Translations under genes and position numbers: made by a program
Assembly: GCA_949710005.1 (NCBI GenBank)
Contig: OX453275.1
Span: forward strand, 24,088,618 to 24,152,617
Source: Ricordea florida
Taxonomy: Eukaryota; Cnidaria; Anthozoa; Corallimorpharia; Ricordeidae
DNA length: 64,000 nt
Direction of reading: 5' to 3'
Shown: piece after piece, positions 43,140 through 53,887 of the stretch
Numbering within the stretch: position 1 is the first letter of the stretch
Layout: each line of letters starts with the position of its first letter
The notes under the pieces: generated by a model
Seen by the model: only the letters and a program-made list of their open reading frames with translations
Told to the model about the DNA's origin: nothing
Database searches by the model: none

Positions 43140-43930
43140 GCCAGAAGGAATTTGATATCAATTTGATTTCTGTCTACGCAATTACTGCGATTTTCATAAT
43201 TCTGCGAACTCCCGCGTTCAATTTCCAACCGCCAACTGGCGTCTTTGCTTCCGTCAATCAAACTTCGGATGTCGCTCGAATGGCAGTCGAACAGTTTCCG
43301 AAGCACTGACTCCGCCCAGCTGGATCAACACACGTGTGACGGCGAAGATGGCGGATTCTCTTGATGTCAGTTCTAGTTTGGCCGATTCAGAGTCTTTTGA
43401 TGATGTAGCGATTGAAGTACCACACATAGAAGATACACAAATCATAGATCAAACTGATGACCAGGTAAAAAATTAAAAATTGATATTGTAAGTTGAAGTA
43501 AAAGTGAAAAGATCTCGACTGTTGTCTTGTCGCATCGGATTGCGATTTCTTGGTCTTCCCCTCGTTTCTCTCGCACGGGCGTCTTCAACTCCTCCTGTTT
43601 CCCGGTAAATTCTAAGCACTTTGTGTACAAATGTTTTGCCCTGGGATAAAATATCGCAAATATCACTAGGAGAGACACGGTGGGTAATATTCAGGCGAAT
43701 AATTCGCCATCGAAGAGAAGAGCCGAACTTACGTGGCATTTTCTTTCAATGGTGGATGGTCGACCTGGACTCGGAAAATGTTCGGAAGTTTGATTGACGG
43801 AAGCAAAGACGCCAGTTGGCGGTTGGAAATTAAACGCGGGAGTTCGCAGAATTATGAAAATTGCAGTAATTGTCCACAAATCCGGCTCCCACAACAACTC
43901 ATTCACTGCGCTGCGCGCATATGAATGAGT
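43140..43930. mobile_element. Small DNA element with inverted arms around a transposase exon
   Basis: An ~80-bp segment (43,188-43,268: TTCATAATTCTGCGAACTCC, CCAACTGGCGTCTTTGC) is repeated inverted at 43,785-43,868. Between them lie a + strand first-exon-like frame (ATG at 43,350, MADSLDVSSSLADSESF, ending at a GTAAAA donor-like site near 43,464) and a minus-strand transposase N-terminus. Outer sequences (ATCAATTTGATTTCTGTCTA; ATATGCGCGCAGCG) recur around 9,660-9,790. Confidence 0.55.
43473..43739 (-). pseudogene. Helix-turn-helix N-terminus of a Tc1/IS630-like transposase
   Basis: Starting at the ATG at 43,739, the frame reads MPRKFGSSLRWRIIRL, then SPSDICDILSQGKTFVHKVLRIYRETGGVE and an RGRPRNRNP basic stretch. 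That is the paired-like HTH plus GRPR DNA-minor-groove motif of Tc1/mariner and IS630-type transposases. The catalytic DDE domain is not present, so this is a first exon or a fragment. It is enclosed by inverted repeats, which fits a transposon remnant. Confidence 0.65.
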
Positions 43931-44470
43931 TAAAAACTACAATTCCGATACAATAAGCGCACGCGTCCCTTAACTACCAGCGTGCAGCAGAAACTCGTTA
44001 GGGATTTTGCCTTAAATAGTGCGCTACATGCTGGTAGACGAGGGTATGATATCCAATGACAATGACAATACTATATAAAAAAACATGTTTATTATCATTA
44101 TTGCCAACAAAGTCAAATAACCGTTCTGTTTTATGCTCCCTTACTTTTGTCTCGCCAAAGAACTAAAACCTAAGTTTATTTACAGTCTGAAAACCTTTTA
44201 TTTACAGTCTGTCATCAAAATAACGCCTTGCATTAGTTTCGAAGCTGTATGCATCCTCGACTGCCAATTTGTTACATGTTTGTTAGTGAAAACGTCAATA
44301 CAAATGTTCAATTTATTTATGTGCAAGCTTGTTATTCTAGTTATCTTATAGGACGCCCCTTCCCACCATTCCGTTATTCAGTGAAGATATAATTCATACC
44401 ATTTTAAAGACATGCAGTAGCTACATGCACGCCTTGCGGGCCTATTTTGTTTCTTTGTCCCAGAAAAGAC
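43931..44470. other. Unassigned noncoding stretch
   Basis: AT-rich, with no recognised gene or repeat. One 72-codon frame has no support. Confidence 0.4.
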
Positions 44471-45345
44471 TCACCGAATGTCACGCAGCAGGGAAATAGA
44501 AATGCACTATGGCCAGGAAGCCGTGACTTGTTGACAGCGTGACGTTTTGTCTTCGCGCTCTTTATGCTGGGTAATACGTGTTCTTTGACTTCTTTGGCGC
44601 TGCCCTTGTCCAGTTTTTCACCGAGTTTAACTTGCAAGTGATGCTAAGGATTACCTCTAAATTTTATCTTTAACCAAGCGCGTTGTAAGTACGTTTATAA
44701 TGCACTTTTCGCTGATGTTTGAAGGAACCGTGGTACATACCAATCATGCTAGCTCATGCCGTTAGACGGTACGCCAGTTTCACTCAGTTATCTCAGTTCG
44801 TGTTCAATAGGTAGTGATCGGTAAAGAAGTTGTTGACAACAGAATGCGTTACATTCTTTTACAATGAACGGGCCAAAAAAATAAATTTCGCTACCAAGTA
44901 AAGGTATATCTTTCAGTGAAAGATGCTAAAAAAAGCGCGATAACGATTTTTTGCCAACGCACAAGAGCTCAAGGTACGTCTTTTTCACAAATCCAGGTCT
45001 CAAATAGCAAACGGATTCAGATTTACCAATTCTTTTTTATAAACGGATCTACGGATTTCGTTAGTAAATTACAGTAGGCTCGATTTCCGCCGCTCACTCG
45101 GGTTCGGCCTTGCCTCTCGGGGCCCGGGAGGAAAGCCTGGACCCGAGTGAGCGGAAATCTAGCCTAAAATTACAGCGGATCTGCGGATTTACATACCCCT
45201 ATTCACCCCCCTCCAACAAACTCCTCCACGTTAAAAGCCACGAATTGCTGTAACTAATGAAGACCGCAGCAGTACGGTTAATAAAAAATTCTTCTTACAT
45301 TAGAAAGGTGGTAGTTACCTGTGAGAATAGACAAATGAACAAAAA
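44471..45345. repeat. Dispersed repeat C, copy 3
   Basis: TCACCGAATGTCACGCAGCAGGG to about ACAAAAATATA matches 15,793-16,620 and 25,855-26,690, with more divergence plus an insertion (45,075-45,166). No BTB gene accompanies it here. Confidence 0.75.
45075..45166. mobile_element. 92-bp MITE with 9-bp target duplication (MULE-like)
   Basis: AAATTACAG flanks both sides (45,066-45,074 and 45,167-45,175). The element begins TAGGCTCGATTTCCGC and ends GCGGAAATCTAGCCTA, with arms continuing through GCTCACTCGGGT. The other two copies of repeat C have an uninterrupted site. A 9-bp duplication is typical of Mutator-like transposition. Confidence 0.85.
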
Positions 45346-46631
45346 TATACTAGAAATACGACTCCCGCAAAACCTCGCGAAGCTAGTTTATGAAGAAGTC
45401 ACAATGGTTTTAGCTATCAGCCTAATCCCCATTATTTTATTCGTTATTTCATGTTTGGCACTCAATTAGTGACACCTTGTGCAAATTACATGATCAGTAT
45501 ACCGCTGAACACAGTGCTTATAAATTTGCCTTCACTTAGCTCTCTTACTGCCACTGAGAGTGCACCAGAGAGAATAGAATTGAAATTATTTCAGGGGCAC
45601 CCAACGAAACATTTTCCCAAAATGCAATATTCAACCCATCACAATGATAAGTAAACACTTTAAAGGCATTTTTAGTATTTTTTTCCTGTTGCTGTGAAAA
45701 AAATATCTGTTCCGCACTCCCAGCAGGATGGTAAGAAAAGTTCCACTTCCCAGCTACATTGCCAGGGAAATTCCCAGCCAGCTGACTGTCTGCTGATTTT
45801 TTTCCCAGCCAGCATTTGAAAAAGACATTAATTAGTGAAAAACGCATGCTTGTCCTGTATTCCTTTAGTTTTGCCGTTATTCTACTTCCGCGTATGAGAA
45901 AATGCCTTAATAATTCTAATGCTAATATTTTAAAATTTCTCCAAACAAATGATGGGAATCATGATTGCTTGGCTGTTATGCAAAAAGGCTAATGGACAAT
46001 AAATTATTTAATGAGTTAAACAATTAGACAATTACCTTTCACTGTCAAACATTTATTAACTGATTCTTGTAATTCTGACATACAGTGAACAGTGAGTGTG
46101 CAAAAAAGAGGTACAATGTCTCGTAGCTAGCATGAACATTACATAAGATTACATAAAGATTACATACAATTCAGTTTTACTTTACTCTTCCATCTCCAAA
46201 AATGTTCTAAAATTTTATCCTTGGGAGTATGCTCGTTTCTCGCAGATTTCATGGTTGGTTGTTACATTGACTTGACTTTTCCAGTCACACTGTCAATTTT
46301 GCAAACCATTTCAATGTTTGACTGAGTCCTCGCCATGAACTTGTATAAACTTCTTTGTCAAAAAAAGCTGCTGAGGTAGTAACATCCATTTCTTATCATG
46401 GTGCAAAATGTCACCAAGCTGGGCTTCAGGTACTAAGCCAGAAATGTCTGACTGCTAAATGCCGCAACTAAATAGACTTCTCATTGTCAGTAATTTATTA
46501 CAAAATGAAATTGTTACCATGGCTGAACAAATTGTTGAACATCTTCATCTCAATGACTTGAATATGCAAACATTCACATACAGTGAGTGCAAATTTAAGA
46601 GTTGGCGCATAGAAAAAAAAGATACCTTCAC
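45346..46631. other. Noncoding stretch before the satellite
   Basis: No gene recognised. CCCAGCCAGCTGA-type words near 45,775 recur at about 49,193, just left of the viral element. Open frames here are short and unsupported. Confidence 0.4.
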
Positions 46632-47945
46632 CCGATAGAAGAGAGAGGGTCACAAGAATGAACAAACAGTGAATGCTCATCGTCACAAGCCTAACTCAAC
46701 CTGATGGAAGAGAGAGGGTCACAAGAATGAACAAGCAATGAATGCTCATCGTCACAAGCCTAACTCAACCTGATGGAAGAGAGAGGGTCACAAGAATGAA
46801 CAAGCAATGAGTGCTCATCGTCACAAGCCTAACTCAACCTGATGGAAGAGAGAGGGTCACAAGAATGAACGAACAGTGAATGCTCATCGTCACAAGCCTA
46901 ACTCATTCCGATGGAAGAGAGGGGGTCACAAGAATGAACAAGCAATGAATGCCCATCGTCACAAGCCTAACTCAACCTGATGGAAGAGAGAGGGTCACAA
47001 GAATGAACAAGCAATGAATGCTCATCGTCACAAGCCCAACTCAACCTAATGAAAGAGAGAGGGTCACAAGAATGAACAAGCAATGAATGCTCATCGTCAC
47101 AAGCCTAACTCATTCCGATGGAAGAGAGAGGGTCACAAGAATGAACAAGCAATGAATGCTCATCGTCACAAGCCTAACTCAACCTGATGGAAGAGAGAGG
47201 GTCACAAGAATGAACAAGCAATGAATGCTCATCGTCACAAGCCTAACTCAACCTGATGGAAGAGAGAGGGTCACAAAAATGAACAAGCAATGAGTGCTCA
47301 TCGTCACAAGCCTAACTCAACCTGATGGAAGAGAGAGGGTCACAAGAATGAACAAGCAATGAATGCTCATCGTCACAAGCCTAACTCAACCTGATGGAAG
47401 AGAGAGGGTCACAAAAATGAACAAGCAATGAGTGCTCATCGTCACAAGCCTAACTCAACCTGATGGAAGAGAGAGGGTCACAAGAATGAACGAACAGTGA
47501 ATGCTCATCGTCACAAGCCTAACTCATTCCGATGGAAGAGAGAGGGTCACAAGAATGAACAAGCAATGAATGCCCATCGTCACAAGCCTAACTCAACCTG
47601 ATGGAAGAGAGAGGGTCACAAGAATGAACAAGCAATGAATGCTCATCGTCACAAGCCTAACTCAACCTGATGGAAGAGAGAGGGTCACAAGAATGAACGA
47701 ACAGTGAATGCTCATCGTCACAAGCCTAACTCATTCCGATGGAAGAGAGAGGGTCACAAGAATGAACAAGCAATGAATGCTCATCGTCACAAGCCTAACT
47801 CATTCCGATGGAAGAGAGAGGGTCACAAGAATGAACAAGCAATGAATGCTCATCGTCACAAGCCTAACTCATTCCGATGGAAGAGAGAGGGTCACAAGAA
47901 TGAACAAGCAATGAATGCTCATCGTCACAAGCCTAACTCAACCTT
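46632..47945 (+). repeat. 69-bp satellite array, about 19 copies
   Basis: The units run GATGGAAGAGAGAGGGTCAC .. AAGAATGAACAAGCAATGAA .. TGCTCATCGTCACAAGCC, each 69 bp (23 codons). Two main variants differ at the junction: AACTCAACCTGATGG (carrying an in-frame TGA) and AACTCATTCCGATGG (open). Point variants are shared by non-adjacent units, as expected from unequal exchange. The frame 47,704-47,967 spans a run of the open variant. It is more likely a minisatellite than a gene. Confidence 0.92.
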
Positions 47946-49415
47946 GTTTGTTATAATAAGAGGATGATATGATAAATTGGTGATATTAAAAAGGAGTAGT
48001 AAAAGATCTGCCAAGTAAAAAAATGTACAATGTTGGTCATAATAACAATTACTAACATACACAATACACAAAAACACTAATAAACAGAGAAAATATTTAT
48101 TTGCACATATTGAGTACCCAAGCCCACACAAAACAGCTGATGATTAGTTGCATTTCAATCAGAGGACTTTACTTAGTCCATGTTGGTCTGTCCTGATAAA
48201 TTGATAAGGAGCAATCTCACACAAGTAAATTTCACTCAGTTGGGCATATAAAAGTCTACACTACAACAGTGCTCATGATGCCAATCTGAATCATTAGACA
48301 TAATTTAAAAGTAATGATGATACATGTAAAACTGTAGTGGACTGGCATAGCCGTAAAACACAACTATAAAATAATGTCTGGCCAGACAAACTTCGTGCCC
48401 TGCCAAAATTGCCCCTCAACTGACAATTAGCCTGGCAAAATTGTTTCCAAGCTTGCGCAGTTGACTACACCTTTAAGGCATATACCACCACTTCCACCAA
48501 ATTCAGACATCTGTCAGTGTTGAACCACTGTTGAATTCGGAATGAAAACACGAAATTGACAATTTGTTGAAGGTTGCACATTTTTTTTTTGGCACATGCT
48601 TGTCCTCTACAGCCTGGAGTTGTCGAAAGAAATTAACTGAAATAATACAATTTTTACCGTAAAAGTAGAGGATAAAAACTTGCCTTCTGTTTGAAGAATC
48701 ACGCTGTCGACTCTAGAACTGAGAGCGGGAGGCCGAACTGGCACCCCAAATCTGCAGAATCTGTGAATGAAAATACTGTTGTTAGCTCATTCAATTCGTC
48801 TCAACTGTAGACGAACATCACAAGAACTTCAGCATACAGACAACAAAACAATGGAAAATTAATTTTACATGTAAATGAGGAAGATGCAAAATATATTCCC
48901 TCAAAATGTCGTTGGATTCTGCATAATCCCGCAGGTATGAAGACAGAAGCGACCAAAACCGTTTTTTCCGCAAACGCGATAACTTTAGCCAGCGGTCATT
49001 ACTTTGTCACTACCGAGGGAGTGGTGGAGGGGTTCATTTTCACTCGTCATCAGTCTCCAGTGTCCTTTAGCCAGCTCCTTCTGTTCGGCTGGAAATGCTA
49101 GAAAAAAAGTAAGTATTTCCCGGCCAGCTCGGCTTGAAATGCTTGAAAAAGTCAGTAATTCCCAACAGAAGCCACTAGCAATTAAAAATTTCCCAGCCAG
49201 CTGAATGTGTACTGCGGAACACCTTTAGTAGTTGTATTTTGGGCGTTCTGGGCCAACTATATTTTTTTCAGGTCGAGTTGTGATTTTTGTGTCGATGATT
49301 TTTCAATTTTTCAAATCATTATGAATAATTAATTAAGGTGTGTCAAAAATGTATCTTGTGGGGGGTGGGGTGAGGAGTGCGATAAATTGAAAAATTATTT
49401 TGGGATGGTGTAGCG
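47946..49415. other. Noncoding stretch holding the left boundary of the viral element
   Basis: No gene recognised. The switch from repeat-rich host DNA to compact, AT-biased viral genes happens between about 49,210 (last host-like CCCAGCCAGCTGA word) and 49,416. A terminal inverted repeat is expected for this element type but cannot be verified because the right end is off the window. A GGGGGGTGGGGTGAGG tract lies at about 49,361. Confidence 0.45.
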
Positions 49416-50039
49416 ATGGGTACGGATTCAGTGCAAAAGAGAGAAATGAAGTTTTATAGAAACGAAATTCTTCATATCGAGTTGTTTTATAAAAATACTA
49501 AAAATTTAAGAGTCTATGATTTTATAAAATCAATAAAGAAAGATTTATTATACAATCTTTCAAAAAATCGTGCTTTTATTTATGAGATTAGTTTGGAATA
49601 TAAAATCGAAGGTTTCAGTTATGCTAATGGTTTCTTTTATAATAATGAATTTGGGATAGATGGGGTTTCAATTGATGATTATATTGCTGTAGAAGTAGTG
49701 GATTATGCCAATGATCAGCATAATTTGAATTTACAACTGATTTGTGGTGATGATTATCCTTATGAGTTGAAATATTTTGTTAATGATGTTGATATTGATT
49801 ATTTTGAATTTACTATTTATACACATGAATACAAGATATTACATAAGGAAAAATTCGATGGAGAAATTCAAGAGGAGCTATTATGTGAGGCTTGGAGGCG
49901 AATACACAAGCGTAGTTTCTACAATGATTTATGGGAAGATTTAATGCCTATAGCGTGGGATCCAACTAGGATTCTAAATTGGTGTATTGATGTAGAAGAG
50001 TTGGAGGAGTTGAAAGAGCGTTGGGGGGTTTATTGGTAA
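49416..50039 (+). CDS. Unknown viral protein, 207 residues
   Basis: First gene of the element. I do not recognise it. It is acidic and Tyr/Asp/Asn-rich (for example DDYIAVEVVDYAND), predicted mixed alpha/beta, with no membrane segment, signal peptide or cysteine cluster. The frame is open over its whole length, and its AT-rich codon choice resembles the rest of the element. A perfect 13-bp hairpin follows its stop. It is the most outward gene and could encode an accessory or early protein. Confidence 0.7.
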   Translation: MGTDSVQKREMKFYRNEILHIELFYKNTKNLRVYDFIKSIKKDLLYNLSKNRAFIYEISLEYKIEGFSYANGFFYNNEFGIDGVSIDDYIAVEVVDYANDQHNLNLQLICGDDYPYELKYFVNDVDIDYFEFTIYTHEYKILHKEKFDGEIQEELLCEAWRRIHKRSFYNDLWEDLMPIAWDPTRILNWCIDVEELEELKERWGVYW

Positions 50040-50050
50040 TCGTGAGGAAT

Positions 50051-50083
50051 TACTTTTGTAACACGCTTCATGTTACAAAAGTA
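50051..50083 (+). terminator. Perfect 13-bp hairpin after the first viral gene
   Basis: TACTTTTGTAACA pairs with TGTTACAAAAGTA around a 7-nt loop, 12 nt after the stop codon and 73 nt before the next start. Similar hairpins sit at other gene borders of this element. Giant-virus mRNAs of the mimivirus type end at such hairpins, so a role in RNA 3'-end formation is a reasonable inference. Confidence 0.55.
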
Positions 50084-50156
50084 TAAAAATTAAATAAGCT
50101 GTTAAATAGTATAGTGATTGATTTTAAGGATTATCATTTGTTAATCCAATGATGTT

Positions 50157-51332
50157 ATGGAGAACTTACCAGTAAAAGAGTTGAGGTCAATAGCTAAAAA
50201 GGCTGGGGTAAAGGCTGGTGGATTCAGAAAGGCTGAATTGCTCGAAGCGTTATCAGATGTTCAACCTGAGAATTTAACAGTGAAGGCATTGAGAATCATA
50301 GCCAAGAAGATTGGTACACAAGGTTATGCCAAGATGCGTAAAACAGAACTCATTAATGTTGTTGGATCCACACGAGTATCTGAAGCTAATGTTCCAATTT
50401 CTGGTCCAATTAGACCCACAAGAACAAAGCCAGCTCGCGCCTCATATAGAAGGGCCATTGATTTAGCTAAGAATGAAATTAATAAGACTATAGATTGGAT
50501 AGGAACTAATGTTACAGATCCGGTTAAGAGGGCCGTCACTAAGAGATTAAGAAAGGTAGCTAATATTCTCAAAGAGAAACCTGATTACTTTATCCCTGAA
50601 AGACATGAAACGGCTCTGAAAGGGTTTCTGAAGACCTACATAGTAAAGGGTAGAAGTGGCTATGATCTAACTTCATTCCTTAGCAATGTTAGATCAGAAT
50701 TCTATGTTTTGATGCGTAGACAGAAGAAGCCATTCAAGTTGAAGTGTATTTTTTCATGCGGCTTCATAAGGAGGAATAATCAGGATAATCGTGTTATTGA
50801 GCGTAGTGAAGGTCATTTTCATTCACAGATGGAGACAGTAACAGCTTCAACAAACGGATTTACTATGTTTGATAATATCAAAGCTAGATTGATTGAATTG
50901 GTGGAGAAATATGAGAGTGAGCGCTCTGGATGGGTATTTGACCATGTTGTAGATTTTCGCATCCATATAAACCCATTTCAACCTTTTTCTGGAACTTCAT
51001 ATATTAAATTACCGCCTAAATTGGCCGCTAAGAAGGCAATTATAAATGTTAAGAATGAAGGAGATCAGGAGTGCTTCAAATGGGCAGTAACATCTGCTGT
51101 GTTCCCAAACAAGGATCATCCCTATAGACTAAACAAGGAGATGAGAGAAAACTCAGAGAAGCTCGATTGGTCAGGAATAGAGTTTCCAGTATCAGCACTT
51201 GGTACAACCCAGATAGATAAATTCGAAAGACAGAACCCATATGGGATCAATATCCTTGGCTATGAGAATGGTGGGCCAGCCCTAATCAGGCGTAGTAATA
51301 AGTCAGGAGTGTCAAAGATAAATCTATCTTGA
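50157..51332 (+). pseudogene. polB: DNA polymerase B, N-terminal piece with SAP/HeH-like repeats
   Basis: Residues 1-75 hold two tandem helix-extended-helix repeats (LPVKELRSIAKKAGVKAGG; LTVKALRIIAKKIGTQGY), DNA-binding-like motifs of the SAP/Rho-N type. After a basic linker comes a segment typical of the N-terminus of Polinton-type polymerases (YIKLPPKLAAKKAIINVKN, ECFKWAVTSAVFP, NPYGINILGYE). The frame ends at 51,332, whereas polymerase homology continues from 51,329 in another frame. A frameshift near 51,300 therefore breaks the gene. In related elements this N-terminus is thought to include the protein-priming region; that role is not proved here. Confidence 0.8.
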
Positions 51333-53161
51333 TATCAAACGATGAGACAAATCACTACTGTTGGATTAAGAACATGTCAAGACTTGTAGAGTATAATAAA
51401 CATCATGGCACTCGTTTATATTGTGATAACTGCCTAAACTCATTCAATTCTGAAAAGTCGTTGGAAACACATATGGAGTATTGTCTAAACAATGAGGCAG
51501 TAAAAGTACAGATGCCTATGAATGAGGATGGCAGTCCAAGATACATTACTTTCAAAAATCATAAGAGAAAGATGCAAGTGCCATTTGTGGTCTACGCGGA
51601 TTTCGAGTGTTTCACGGAGAAGATAGACACTTGTTCACCGGATGATAGGGATAGCTTCACGAATCAATATCAAAAGCACAAGCCATCAGAATTCTGTTAC
51701 CTTATCAAGTGTTTTGATGATGAGGTGTTTGAGCCTAAGTTAGTGATGCGTACAGCCAACTCATCTGAGGATGATATACCACGAATGTTCCAGGAAAGTT
51801 TAGAAGAGGATATCAAGAGGATCTATAATCAATTCAAGTCTGAGAAGAAGCTTGTAATAAAGATGAGTGATCATAGGAAGAATGATAAAGCTACTCATTG
51901 CCATATTTTTGAGGGTGAATTGGGTAATGATAAGGTGATTGACCACTGTCATATTACAGGTAGGTACAGAGGACCAGTCCACAGAAAATGTAATCTGGAA
52001 TTCAGCACCCCTAAGTTCTTCCCAGTCATATTCCACAATTTATCTGGATATGACAGTCACTTGTTCATCAAGAAGATGGGGGTATCAGAGGGTAAGATAG
52101 ATTGTATCCCACTCAATGATGAAAAGTACATCTCATTCACAAAAGAGATTGTGTTTGAAACTTTCAAGAAGGAGGTGGAAGGGGATGAGGAGGAGGGGGA
52201 GGGGAAGGAGGTTCAGATTAAACGCTCCATTAGATTCATAGATAGTTTTAGATTCATGGCAAGTGGTCTAGCCAGTTTGGTTGATAACTTACCAAGAGAG
52301 TCTCTGGAAAATCTTGAGAGATACTATGAAGGAGAAAACTTTGACCTATTGGCTAGAAAGGGTGTATTTCCATATGATTGGTTTGATGGGTTTGATAAGT
52401 TACAAGTGTCTAGTCTACCAGCTAAGGAGGAATTCTATTCGAGACTTTATGATGTTGATATATCAGATGAGGATTACAAACATGCTGGAAACGTGTGGGA
52501 TACCTTTGGTATGAAAAACTTTAGGGATTACCATGATTTATATCTCAAAACAGATGTAATCTTATTGGCTGATGTCTTTGAGAATTTCAGAGGTGTCTGT
52601 ATGAGAAATTATGGGTTGGATCCTGCATGGCACTTTACTGCACCTGGATTGGCGTGGGATGCCACATTGAAGATAACCAAGGTGGAATTGGAGCTATTGA
52701 GAGATCCAGATATGCTGATTATGATTGAGAATGGCATCAGAGGCGGTATCTCAATGATCTCCACTAGACATGGGAAAGCCAACAATCCATATATGAAGGA
52801 ATATGATCCAGAATTGCCTACAAAATACATTACATATTTAGATGCGAATGGACTTTATGGCCATGCAATGACCAAGGCTTTACCAACTCATGGTTTTGAG
52901 TGGATGGATGATCAGGAATTATCAGGTTGGAGAGATCATCCATGTATATTGGAGGTGGATATGGAATACCCACTCCGGCTACATGATCTACACAATGACT
53001 ATCCATTAGCCCCAGAGAGATTGGATGTGGAAGGTGTTGTTAAGTTAATTCCTAATTTGAGGGACAAGAAGAAGTATATATTACATCATGAAGCACTGAA
53101 ACAGTATTTATCTTTAGGATTAAAATTAATCAAAGTACACAGAGGGATTAAATTACATTAA
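51329..53161 (+). pseudogene. polB: DNA polymerase B, exonuclease and first palm segment
   Basis: No ATG at its start; it continues the broken upstream frame. In order: a zinc-finger-like YCDNCLNSFNSEKSLETHMEYC (about residues 31-52), exonuclease motif I FVVYADFECF (Asp91, Glu93), an endonuclease VII-like zinc cluster (DHCHITGRYRGPVHRKCN), Exo II (HNLSGYDSHLF), Exo III (YLKTDVILLADVF) and palm motif A (ITYLDANGLYGHAM). It stops at a TAA (53,159-53,161). The fingers segment that should carry motif B is absent, and homology resumes in the same frame 12 nt later at a position far beyond motif B. The enzyme would replicate the viral DNA by protein priming; this copy cannot. Confidence 0.88.
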
Positions 53162-53173
53162 GTCTGTTACACA

Positions 53174-53887
53174 ATGAAGCCAAACTTCCATCATAGGAAT
53201 ATATTCTGTGAGGAATTGACTGCTTTTCATATGAAGAGAACTAAACTTCTTTTTGATAAACCCATTTACTTAGGACTGGCTATTCTAGATTTGAGTAAAA
53301 TAACCATGTATGATTTTCATTACAATTACATAAAGCCAAAGTATGGAGATGATGCCAGATTGCTGTTCACAGATACGGATTCTCTCGCCTATGTGATACA
53401 GACTGAGGACTTTTACAATGACATAAGTCCAGATGTCAGAGAGAAATTCGATACCAGCAACTATCCTAAGGACCATCCATCCGGAATTGAAACTGGAGTT
53501 AATAAGAAGGTTGGAGGTATGTTCAAGGATGAAGCTGGCGGTGAACAGATAACAGAATTTGTGGGTCTAAGAGCCAAATTATATGCTTTCAAAACAGATA
53601 AACAGGCTGAAGTGAAGAAGTGTAAGGGTGTGAATAAGGCAGTGGTGAGTAAGAGTATAAGTTTCCAGGATTATAAGACTTGTCTTTTCAGTGGCCAATT
53701 CCAGAGAAGGAAGATGAATACCATAAGGAGTCATAAACATGAAATGTACACTGAAACAATTAATAAGATTGCATTATCACGCGAGGATGATAAACGTGTG
53801 ATAATGGAAGATGGGGTAAATACTTATGCACATGGTCACTTCAGAACGCTAGAAGGTGGTGATTTAGTGTCTTGGGGTACAAATTGA
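53174..53887 (+). pseudogene. polB: DNA polymerase B, C-terminal piece with motif C
   Basis: Same frame as the previous piece. It contains LGLAILDLSKITMYDFHYNY, the catalytic motif C LLFTDTDSLAYVI, and the thumb-region words KVGGMFKDEAGG, EFVGLRAKLYAF. The last 52 bases overlap the 3' end of the integrase gene on the other strand. Together with the upstream pieces it covers most of a Polinton-type PolB apart from a missing central segment. Confidence 0.88.

Noticed and set aside
46632..47945. CRISPR-like regular repeats
   Set aside because: The whole 69-bp unit is repeated with no unique spacers, in animal DNA. It is a satellite.
47704..47967. Repeat-protein gene on the satellite
   Set aside because: The open frame is only a run of the stop-free unit variant; most units carry TGA. 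There is no promoter or splice evidence.
49204..49415. Left terminal inverted repeat of the viral element
   Set aside because: Expected for Polintons, but the partner end is outside the window; nothing here can be paired with confidence.
50324..50572. Minus-strand frame over the polymerase N-terminus
   Set aside because: Shadow frame; the plus strand carries recognisable SAP/HeH repeats and polymerase words.
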